DNA of 6,200 nt from Chloroflexota bacterium (GTDB lineage: Bacteria > Chloroflexota > Anaerolineae > Anaerolineales > UBA11858), in NCBI GenBank assembly GCA_003513015.1, contig DOTA01000504.1, forward strand, positions 1 through 6,200, written 5' to 3'. Shown here piece after piece: positions 1-5,841 of the stretch. Positions within the stretch are counted from its first letter, which is position 1. The number at the start of each line of letters is the position of its first letter. Below the pieces are notes generated by a model. That model was not told the DNA's origin, ran no database searches, and worked only from the letters and a program-made list of their open reading frames with translations. The position numbers and the translations under genes were made by a program.

Positions 1-946
1 TGACCTCGATGCGGTTGGGGTCGCGCCGCCCGGAGGTCAGGCGCTCAGAAGCGCGCCAGGTGATGTCGTAGATCGGGTCGCCGTTGATATTGGTCAGCGG
101 TTCGCCGCTTACATCGTCCAGGGCCTGCTCCAGCGTGCCGCGCGCCACCCAAACGCAGCCGTAAGGCACTTCGCCCACTTCGGGGAAGCCTTGCGCGGTA
201 TAGTCCACCGATTTCTGGGTGCCGCCCACGGTAAACAGGTCGTCCATGTACATCTGGTAAAACCCATCCGGGTCGGTGCCGCCGTCAACGGTGACTTGGT
301 GATCCAGTTCGGGATAGGCGGCCAGCAGGCCGGTTTTCTCTTCATCCAGCCAGGAGTAGAGCGGGGCGCCGGACTCGCAGTAGCGGCTGATCCAGGCGGC
401 CACCACCATGTTGCCTTCCACCTGGTGCACCAGTTTGAAGACATCACCGGGATATTCATGCCCGTTCTTCAGCACAAAGGATGAGCGGTCGGCCGAGTCG
501 GACAGGTTGACGTTCTTCCAGGTAGCGCCATCATCCAGCGAGAGGGCCGCGAAAGCATCGCGCTCGCCAAAACCGGCGCCGGTTTGGATGCCCAACATAT
601 CATTGAGTTCCTCAAACTCGATGCCATCGTTATAGGTGGCGATCAGAGGCTTGGCCTCCGGGCGGGTGTATGCCAGGGTGCAAGTCGAGGTATCCTGGTT
701 GGTGCAGTCACCCACATAGTATTCCAGTTCACCCGAAGTGGTATCCGGCGGTTCGCCCTGGGTATTTTGAGCGGGCACATAGAGCGGCATCACGCTCATA
801 GCCGAGGCGCCGGTCATGGTATCGGGCGTACGCGAAATATTGCGGTTGAAAATTGGCCCATCATCCGCAGCCAACGCGGCACCGAAAATCACAATCAGGG
901 CCACCGTGACGAACATACTAATTTTCAAAATGCGTTTTTTATTCAT
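1..946 (-). CDS. Secreted Asp-box protein, choice-of-anchor O-like; 3' end beyond window
   Basis: The reading frame is open from the ATG at 946 to the left edge, giving 315 residues with no stop, so the gene is partial. The start is well supported: AGGAGG (960-955) lies 8 nt upstream. Residues 1-27 form a signal peptide: MNKKR basic end, hydrophobic core about 9-22, then AALA before ADD, a likely signal peptidase I site near residue 26/27. The mature part is acidic and probably exported. Residues 136-143 (SLDDGATW) match the Asp-box SxDxGxTW of sialidase/BNR-type beta-propellers. Cysteines at 81, 89, 190 and 264 could form disulfides. From memory, the segments around 144-160 (NVNLSDSADRSSF) and 250-307 (GFPEVGEVPYGCVW, RLTSGRRD) resemble NCBI 'choice-of-anchor O' proteins, whose C-termini carry variable surface anchors; the anchor here would lie outside the window. 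Function is unknown. By eye the gene is richer in G+C than its neighbours. The Asp-box and signal peptide are seen; the family name is a moderate-confidence recall. Confidence 0.88.
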   Translation of the reverse strand, partial: MNKKRILKISMFVTVALIVIFGAALAADDGPIFNRNISRTPDTMTGASAMSVMPLYVPAQNTQGEPPDTTSGELEYYVGDCTNQDTSTCTLAYTRPEAKPLIATYNDGIEFEELNDMLGIQTGAGFGERDAFAALSLDDGATWKNVNLSDSADRSSFVLKNGHEYPGDVFKLVHQVEGNMVVAAWISRYCESGAPLYSWLDEEKTGLLAAYPELDHQVTVDGGTDPDGFYQMYMDDLFTVGGTQKSVDYTAQGFPEVGEVPYGCVWVARGTLEQALDDVSGEPLTNINGDPIYDITWRASERLTSGRRDPNRIEV

Positions 947-980
947 GGTTAGAGCCTCCTAATATCTCCAAACAAGATGC

Positions 981-1012
981 TAAAAACATAAAATCCCGAA
1001 GCTAATCTTCGG
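981..1012 (-). terminator. Terminator-like hairpin between the 77-aa gene and the secreted protein gene
   Basis: On the minus strand CCGAAG-ATTAG-CTTCGG forms a 6-bp perfect stem with a 5-nt loop (1012-996), followed by the T-rich tail GATTTTATGTTTTTA. It lies about 100 nt after the stop of the 77-aa gene and 35 nt before the ribosome binding site of the secreted gene. The stem is short and the T tract is interrupted, so it may be a weak terminator or attenuator that lets some transcription through. I found no convincing promoter for the secreted gene between 961 and 1115. A TATGAT at 1074-1069 lacks a -35, and GAATATATTC (1077-1086) is a palindrome of unknown meaning. Confidence 0.4.
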
Positions 1013-1115
1013 TTGAGACTTCAACATGTGCCGTGCGGCGCATGCGGGCAAATGGCTGCCCTGGGGTAATCATAAGGAATATATTCAATTTCTTTTGCGG
1101 CCCTCCGAAGCCGTG

Positions 1116-1349
1116 TCACCCAGTCTGTTCCTCCCCCTTGCTCAAGCGGATGATGCTATCCAAATCTATTTCACCGAAAAAGGGTTGATTGGTTTTCTGG
1201 CAAATATAGGCCAACAAAGTTGTAATGTTGGGAAAATGGCGCAACTCCCCGGTGTCAATATCTGAGATCGAAGCGCGCCACTCCCCCATCGAATTTTCTC
1301 GCCACATCCGCACAATATAAGATTGATATGAATTTGCTTTCGCGTTCAT
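1116..1349 (-). CDS. Small conserved hypothetical protein (77 aa, WRASI-type)
   Basis: A 77-residue soluble protein with no signal peptide or membrane segment. Visible blocks are SYIVRMWRE (about 10-18), WRASISDIDTGE (24-35) and FPNITTLLAYI (39-49), then a more variable, acidic tail. I recognise the pattern 'SYL-R-WR... WRASLE... TGER..F..L..L..F(I/L)' from many tiny unnamed proteins of Chloroflexota; I know of no demonstrated function. The alternation of beta-like strands and a helix suggests a small alpha/beta fold. The start is the ATG at 1349. GGGAGG (1369-1364) is 14 nt upstream, which is long; AGGA (1357-1354) is only 4 nt away, so the start signal is atypical. The gene is divergent from the SARP-type regulator, directly downstream of the 11-bp repeat array and its -10-like element, which suggests it is a target of that regulator. 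The opposite-strand frame (1026-1265) has no comparable pattern. Confidence 0.75.
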   Translation of the reverse strand: MNAKANSYQSYIVRMWRENSMGEWRASISDIDTGELRHFPNITTLLAYICQKTNQPFFGEIDLDSIIRLSKGEEQTG

Positions 1350-1363
1350 CAGATCCTGTAATG

Positions 1364-1392
1364 CCTCCCGCGTGCATTCAATCGATACACGC
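1364..1392 (-). promoter_or_regulatory. Leader hairpin abutting the ribosome binding site of the 77-aa gene
   Basis: In minus-strand RNA GCGUGUAU (1392-1385) pairs with AUGCACGC (1377-1370) around a 7-nt loop CGAUUGA. All eight pairs form, one being G-U. On the plus strand that pair becomes C-A and fails, so the structure favours the minus-strand transcript, as expected for a leader. The stem ends directly against GGGAGG (1369-1364). It could place or mask the ribosome binding site; no known riboswitch class is recognised. Confidence 0.4.
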
Positions 1393-1464
1393 TTTCAATC
1401 TTTCTCCGATGTTTCCAGCACCATCTCACTACAACGATCCGACCCAAACGGAAAAGTTGGCTTC

Positions 1465-1470
1465 ATTATG
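1465..1470 (-). promoter_or_regulatory. -10-like element CATAAT of an activator-dependent promoter for the 77-aa gene
   Basis: The minus strand reads CATAAT (5 of 6 to TATAAT) at 1470-1465. At 17-bp spacing the -35 position reads ACGCCG, which is not a -35 hexamer, but that place is occupied by the repeat array. The nearest repeat (TTTCAC on this strand) ends exactly 10 bp before CATAAT. Promoters activated by PhoB- or SARP-type proteins typically lack a good -35 and have the repeats about 8-10 bp from the -10. A start near 1458 would give a leader of about 110 nt. Confidence 0.4.
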
Positions 1471-1480
1471 GCAAGCGGGT

Positions 1481-1536
1481 GTGAAATCGGCGTGATAACA
1501 GCGTGAATTTAACGTGAAATTTGGGATGAATTTTGA
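1481..1536. promoter_or_regulatory. Tandem 11-bp-step repeat array, likely winged-helix activator operator
   Basis: Five direct repeats begin at 1481, 1492, 1503, 1514 and 1526: GTGAAATCGGC, GTGATAACAGC, GTGAATTTAAC, GTGAAATTTGG(G) and ATGAATTTTGA. The TGA core recurs at steps of 11, 11, 11 and 12 bp, that is, on the same face of the helix. The GTGA core is exact in four units. Read on the minus strand this is an array of TTCAC-like elements pointing at CATAAT. PhoB, OmpR and Streptomyces SARP proteins bind such direct repeats at about 11-bp spacing. The adjacent divergent gene encodes a SARP-type winged helix, so this is its most likely binding site; that assignment is inference. Confidence 0.6.
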
Positions 1537-1572
1537 AAAACACCCCAATATCAAGATTTCAGCAAACAATGC

Positions 1573-1601
1573 TTGAGTTTCTGTGCAAATCTGGGTATGA
1601 T
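1573..1601 (+). promoter_or_regulatory. Sigma70-like promoter of the SARP/kinase/response-regulator operon
   Basis: TTGAGT (1573-1578) and TATGAT (1596-1601) are separated by 17 bp, the preferred spacing, with 4/6 and 5/6 matches to TTGACA and TATAAT. Transcription would begin near 1608, giving a leader of about 54 nt before the ATG at 1662. The repeat array ends 36 bp upstream of the -35, so it could also act here from a distance. Confidence 0.5.
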
Positions 1602-1603
1602 TA

Positions 1604-1623
1604 GAGCAGGCTTGTTCCTGTTC
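1604..1623 (+). repeat. Inverted repeat at the expected transcription start of the regulator
   Basis: GAGCAGG and CCTGTTC flank a 6-nt spacer CTTGTT. All seven positions pair in plus-strand RNA, one as G-U. Because the expected start is near 1608, a full RNA hairpin forms only if transcription begins earlier; otherwise it may be an operator-like DNA site or chance. Confidence 0.25.
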
Positions 1624-1661
1624 CAAATAATTTACACTTTTATTCTTGCTGGGTGGAGGCG

Positions 1662-3971
1662 ATGGACCGTTTAGTAATTTCGCTGTTTGGCCCCTTACAA
1701 GCAAAACTTCGCACGGAAAACATCATTCCGACTTTTCGCACAAAAAAAGAGCGCGCCCTGTTTGCTTATCTGGTGGCCGAATCCAGCCCGCAACATCACC
1801 GCGATTTCCTTGGCGAACTGCTCTGGCCCGACCGGGCCGAGGGCTTGGCCCGCACCAATTTGCGCCAGGCCCTTTTAGGTATTCGCCGGGCGCTTCAGGG
1901 GGGTCATAACCCAGTTAACTTTCTCACCATCTCAGATGACTATGTGCGCTTCAATAAAGAGCACAAATTCTTTTTAGATGCGGACGAATTTGACAACCTG
2001 ATCCAAGAAACCAATATCCATCACCATGAAAGCCTTGAAACTTGCGCATTCTGCGCCGAGAAGCTTGAAACTGCTGTCAACCTTTACCAAGGAGATTTTT
2101 TGGAAGATCTATCCATACCGGATGCCTACTCTTTTCAAGAATGGATTTTGATCCGGCGCGAATACTACTTCCGTAAAATGCTGATGGCCATTCAAACCCT
2201 GGTCGATTTTTATATCGGCCAGGGCAAATTCAAAACTGCGCAGAAATATGCCTGGCAGCAGGTCAGCGTAGCCCCCCTGGAAGAGCGCGCCCACTGTCAA
2301 TTGATGAAAATCCTGGTGATCGATGGGCAACGCGGCGCGGCCCTGGAACAATATCAGGTCTGCCGCCAAATTTTAGCCACCCAGTTGGGAGTTGATCCCG
2401 ATATCACAACCACAGCCCTCTACGAAAAAATCAAAGCCGGGCTAACCATTGATCCTCCCCGGGTGATCACCCAACCACTGCGCACCAACCTGCCAGCCCA
2501 ATTCACTTCTTTTGTGGGGCGCGAAAACGAACTTTCCTGGTTCGAAGGATGCATCTCAAATCAGGTTGTGCGCCTGATCACCATCACCGGGATGTCGGGG
2601 GTGGGCAAAACCCGAATGGCCATCCAGATGGGTTACAAATACCTGCGGCATTTCGCCGATGGGGTTTGGTTCGTGCCCCTGGAGGGTGTTCACACGCTAG
2701 ATTTGCTAGCTCCCAGCATTGCCAAATCCCTGGAACTCAAATTAGATGGGCAAAACCCTACCCAAGTGCTAATCGATCATCTAAGAACAAAAACTACCCT
2801 GCTGATCGTGGATAATTTCGAGCATCTCTTAGATGGCTCTCAACTTCTGTTGGAAATTTTACACAAAGCCCCCTATCTCAAGATTCTGGTCACTTCACAA
2901 CGGCGGCTGAGCTACCAGGCGGCTTACAACCTGGATTTGCGAGGGCTTCCGTACCCGCAGGATATTCCTCACACCCCAAATATTCAAGATTACGCCGCGG
3001 TTAAGCTTTTCCTAGCTCGCGGCAATCGCGTGTATTCCGGGTACCAACCGGAAGATACCGACCTGCCTTATATCGCCAAAATTTGCCAGCTTGTGGATGG
3101 TTTGCCCCTGGCAATTGAGTTGGCCGCGGCCAACCTGCGTCACCGCACTTGCGAACAAATCGCCAGCGAGTTGCAAACCAATTTGGGTAGCCTGGCTGCC
3201 TCGATGGAGGATATTCCCGAACGGCACCGCAGCATTCGGGCCACTTTCGATCAATCATGGACGATGCTCAGCGAGGAAGAACAAGATGCCTACCAGCGCC
3301 TTTCCATCTTTCAGGGAGAGTTTTCGCTCGATGTTGCCAACCGAACAACGGGAGCGACCTTTGCGGTGATCTCATCACTGGCCGATAAATCGTTGATTCA
3401 AACCAATGCCTCGGGGCATTACATTCTTCAGCCGCTATTAAGACAATACGCCTCCGAAAAACTGGTGGATAATATCGACAGTCATCCTCAGCAGATCAAA
3501 ACGCAGACCTATCGTTCTACTTCCCTTACACATGATCCCCAAACCAACCTGCCCAACCAAATTCTCTTCCGGGATTTATGCAATCACGCCATCGCCCGGG
3601 CGCGCCGCAGCAAATTGCATGTGATTATCATCGTTCTGAATGTAGAAGATATTCTGGAAAGCGAAATCAATCGTTCCATGAATGAGCAACGCTATTTAAT
3701 TCATGCTCTTGCAGGTTACTTCACATCCCAAATCAGGGAAAGCGATACCCTTGCCCGCATCAGCAACAACCGTTTCGCCATTTTGTTGGATGATGTTCAA
3801 AACCCCGAAGCCGGGATTGTGGTGATTAATAAAATTTTAGGAACAGAAAATCGAAAATTACCGGAAACCATCCAAGGTTTCAATTTAAGTACCCTCGTCA
3901 AATATGGAATCAGTTCCTTTCCCGAAGATGGAGAACTTACCAACTCGTTAATCGAAGCAGCGAGTTCCTAA
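1662..3971 (+). CDS. SARP/AfsR-like regulator: winged helix-BTAD-NB-ARC ATPase with C-terminal degenerate GGDEF domain
   Basis: A cytoplasmic transcription regulator of 769 residues from the ATG at 1662. Residues 3-102 are an OmpR-like winged helix (ISLFGPLQAKL, LGELLWPD, TNLRQALLGIRRAL). Residues 105-260 are a BTAD helical domain (YQGDFLEDL, YYFRKML). Residues 280-600 are an NB-ARC/STAND ATPase: Walker A GMSGVGKT (310-317), Walker B LLIVDN (380-385), GLPLAIELAA (480-489) and a winged-helix end LLRQYASEKL. AfsR-type proteins normally continue into TPR repeats. Here residues 622-769 are instead GGDEF-like (HDPQTNLPN, ISSFPEDG). The signature is SNNRF (701-705), so cyclase activity is not expected, but RESD (692-695) sits at the I-site position. 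The protein ends just before the usual AMYxAK helix. Start choice: GGAGG (1655-1659) is only 2 nt from this ATG; an in-frame GTG at 1653 adds three residues but has no ribosome binding site. It heads an operon with the kinase and response regulator. The domain calls are firm; the signal it senses is inferred. Confidence 0.93.
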   Translation: MDRLVISLFGPLQAKLRTENIIPTFRTKKERALFAYLVAESSPQHHRDFLGELLWPDRAEGLARTNLRQALLGIRRALQGGHNPVNFLTISDDYVRFNKEHKFFLDADEFDNLIQETNIHHHESLETCAFCAEKLETAVNLYQGDFLEDLSIPDAYSFQEWILIRREYYFRKMLMAIQTLVDFYIGQGKFKTAQKYAWQQVSVAPLEERAHCQLMKILVIDGQRGAALEQYQVCRQILATQLGVDPDITTTALYEKIKAGLTIDPPRVITQPLRTNLPAQFTSFVGRENELSWFEGCISNQVVRLITITGMSGVGKTRMAIQMGYKYLRHFADGVWFVPLEGVHTLDLLAPSIAKSLELKLDGQNPTQVLIDHLRTKTTLLIVDNFEHLLDGSQLLLEILHKAPYLKILVTSQRRLSYQAAYNLDLRGLPYPQDIPHTPNIQDYAAVKLFLARGNRVYSGYQPEDTDLPYIAKICQLVDGLPLAIELAAANLRHRTCEQIASELQTNLGSLAASMEDIPERHRSIRATFDQSWTMLSEEEQDAYQRLSIFQGEFSLDVANRTTGATFAVISSLADKSLIQTNASGHYILQPLLRQYASEKLVDNIDSHPQQIKTQTYRSTSLTHDPQTNLPNQILFRDLCNHAIARARRSKLHVIIIVLNVEDILESEINRSMNEQRYLIHALAGYFTSQIRESDTLARISNNRFAILLDDVQNPEAGIVVINKILGTENRKLPETIQGFNLSTLVKYGISSFPEDGELTNSLIEAASS

Positions 3972-3991
3972 ATTTCAAGGTATTGGTTACG

Positions 3992-5839
3992 ATGAAAAAA
4001 TTTTTTTCAAGTTTACGAGTACGTATAATTCTGGTAGTGATCTTGGCAGCTCTCCCTGCCCTAATACTCACCCTCTATTCGGGGTTGGATGAGCGCCAAC
4101 AAGCCGCCATCAACGCCCAAGAAAGCATGTTGCGCACAGCTCGCTATGCTGCCGATCAACACGAAATTTTGATCGAAGATACGCGCGTGCTGTTGCTTAC
4201 GATGTCGCACGCCTTTAACCTGACTGAACATGAACTTGGCAATTGCGGGCATGTTTTTTCCCATCTAAAAGATATTCACTTTCCATTTTATTCATCCTTT
4301 TATGTTGCCGACTTGGAAGGAAATATTCTCTGCACAATGCCGACGGGCGATGTACCCGAAGATTTGGCAACCTGCACGCACTATCAGAATTTGATCGCGT
4401 CTGAAGACTTTGTGATCAGCGAATATCATATTTGCCGCAACACCGGTAAGGGTGTAATTTCGATGGGTTACCCGGTTTGGAATGTAAACAATCAGAAAGT
4501 TGGGGTGATCAATATCGGCATCGATCTAGCCTTGTTCAACGATTTCGCCGCCAATGCAAACCTACCTGAGGGGTCAACCCTCACTGTGATCGATAAAACG
4601 GGTGTTGTGCTGGCTCACTACCCCGACCCGGATGCCTGGGTGGGAAAAACCCTGCCCGAAAACTCAATCTACCAGGAGATCACCTCGCAACGCTCTGGCA
4701 CCACTGAATTCACCGGGGAAGATGGCATTTCCCGCTTGCATGCCTTTCTGCCGTTGAGCGGCACTGATGATCACGTCTTCATTGATGTAGGCACGCCAAA
4801 AGATGTGGCCTACGCAGAAATCAACCGAGCCTTGGTGCGAAACCTGATCTGGATTGGAGTGGCTTCCATCCTGGCTGTGATCGCAGCCTGGTTTTTGGGA
4901 AATTATCTCATCATGCAATCCATTGAGAAACTCGTTGACACCACGCAAGAAATTTCAAATGGGAACCTGAATGCCCGCACGAATATGACCTACGACCGCA
5001 GTGAATTTGGCATGCTGGCAAATTCCGTCGACACGATGGCTGTGTCCCTTTCGCAGCGCGAGCAAGAACGCGATCAAGCCGAAGCCACCATGCAAGAATA
5101 CGCCGCCGATCTGGAGCGCAGTAACCGCGATCTAATGGATTTCACTAACATCGCATCGCACGATCTGCAAGAACCGCTCCGCAAAATTCAAAGTTTCAGC
5201 GATATACTGCGCATCCGCCATACGCAGGAACTCAGCACAGAAGCCCAAGATTATGTCAAACGCATCCAATCTGCTGCCAGCCGAATGCAAAATTTGGTAA
5301 TAGCACTGCTCGATTATTCACGCATCTCCACTAAATCGCAGCCGATCGAGAAAGTCAACCTGACACAAATTGCCCGGAAAGCCGCCGAAGATTTAGACCT
5401 TGCCATCGAAGAAAGCCAGGCCACCCTCACGATCCAACCCATCCCAAATATCTCTGCCGATCCATTTCAGATGCAGCATCTCTTCTTGAATTTGATCAGC
5501 AACGCCATCAAATTCCGCCAGCCCAACATGCCCTTAGAAGTTAATATTTCTGGCCAAATCATCCAAAATGGATCCCCTACAAATGCTCACCTGAACGGAA
5601 CAATCTGCGAAATCAGCGTGAGCGATAACGGGATTGGCTTCGATGCGAAATATAGCGACCGCATATTTCAACCCTTCGAAAGGCTCCACGATCCCAACCA
5701 ATACGATGGCACCGGCATGGGCCTCGCCATCTGCCGCAAAATTGTCGAACGACACCACGGAACCATCACCGCCCAAAGCACCCCAGGCAAAGGCACCACC
5801 TTCATCATTCACCTACCCATTCAGCAACCAGGAGATTAG
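3992..5839 (+). CDS. Membrane sensor histidine kinase, dCACHE-HAMP-HisKA-HATPase
   Basis: A 615-residue sensor kinase. TM1 spans about 10-30 and TM2 about 284-304. Between them lies an extracytoplasmic double-CACHE domain (about 31-280), with VADLEGNILC and TGKGVISMGYPV in the distal half and VIDKTGVVLAHYPDPDAWVG in the proximal half. CACHE domains usually bind small molecules such as amino or organic acids; the ligand here is unknown. HAMP follows (about 306-358), then a coiled coil (355-385), then HisKA with the phosphoacceptor H390 in ASHDLQEPLRKI, the variant seen in phytochrome-type kinases. The ATPase domain shows the N-box NLISNAIKF (500-508), DNGIGF (545-550), IFQPFERL and GTGMGLAIC (573-581), so it looks active. 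No transmitter residue is missing. The start is ATG 3992, with AAGG (3977-3980) 11 nt upstream; TTG at 3983 is the alternative and adds three residues. It lies 20 nt after the SARP gene and 2 nt before the response regulator, hence one operon. The distal CACHE half has four cysteines (85, 114, 128, 148). Confidence 0.95.
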   Translation: MKKFFSSLRVRIILVVILAALPALILTLYSGLDERQQAAINAQESMLRTARYAADQHEILIEDTRVLLLTMSHAFNLTEHELGNCGHVFSHLKDIHFPFYSSFYVADLEGNILCTMPTGDVPEDLATCTHYQNLIASEDFVISEYHICRNTGKGVISMGYPVWNVNNQKVGVINIGIDLALFNDFAANANLPEGSTLTVIDKTGVVLAHYPDPDAWVGKTLPENSIYQEITSQRSGTTEFTGEDGISRLHAFLPLSGTDDHVFIDVGTPKDVAYAEINRALVRNLIWIGVASILAVIAAWFLGNYLIMQSIEKLVDTTQEISNGNLNARTNMTYDRSEFGMLANSVDTMAVSLSQREQERDQAEATMQEYAADLERSNRDLMDFTNIASHDLQEPLRKIQSFSDILRIRHTQELSTEAQDYVKRIQSAASRMQNLVIALLDYSRISTKSQPIEKVNLTQIARKAAEDLDLAIEESQATLTIQPIPNISADPFQMQHLFLNLISNAIKFRQPNMPLEVNISGQIIQNGSPTNAHLNGTICEISVSDNGIGFDAKYSDRIFQPFERLHDPNQYDGTGMGLAICRKIVERHHGTITAQSTPGKGTTFIIHLPIQQPGD

Positions 5840-5841
5840 AA

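Larger units (their letters stand above)
1350..1661. other. Divergent control region between the 77-aa gene and the SARP-type operon
   Basis: About 310 bp without a convincing gene, AT-rich, with all the regulatory signals of the window. From left to right it holds the minus-strand ribosome binding site and leader hairpin (1364-1392), about 70 bp with no structure I can name (1393-1464), the minus-strand -10-like CATAAT (1470-1465), the 11-bp-step repeat array (1481-1536), the plus-strand promoter (1573-1601) and an inverted repeat at its expected start site (1604-1623). A minus-strand open frame across 1429-1704 would overlap the start of the regulator and lacks a ribosome binding site, so it is not called. 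Confidence 0.7.

Noticed and set aside
109..952. Several open frames on both strands inside the secreted protein gene
   Set aside because: All are shadows of the uninterrupted 315-codon minus-strand frame, which has a signal peptide, a strong ribosome binding site and an Asp-box.
1046..1061. Hairpin GGGCA-AATGGC-TGCCC in the intergenic region
   Set aside because: Only 5 bp of stem with no T tract on either strand and no coding or promoter context; likely chance in a GC-rich patch.
1026..1265. Plus-strand open frame opposite the 77-aa gene
   Set aside because: No ribosome binding site and no protein-like conservation pattern, while the opposite strand has conserved-looking blocks.
1481..1536. 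Short-spacer CRISPR array
   Set aside because: The unit is only about 5-7 conserved bases with a period of 11; there are no 20-40 bp repeats, spacers or cas genes.
1604..1623. LexA-type SOS box
   Set aside because: The arms are GAGC and GTTC with 6 bp between, which does not fit the Gram-positive GAAC-N4-GTTC box or the enterobacterial CTG-N10-CAG box.
1429..1704. Minus-strand open frame of 91 codons across the divergent region
   Set aside because: It overlaps the start of the regulator and its promoter, has no ribosome binding site and no recognisable protein pattern; it runs through the repeat array.
3940..3995. Frameshift truncating the end of the GGDEF-like domain
   Set aside because: I read the other two frames across the stop and found no AMYxAK-like continuation, and the kinase begins 20 nt later, so the short end looks genuine.
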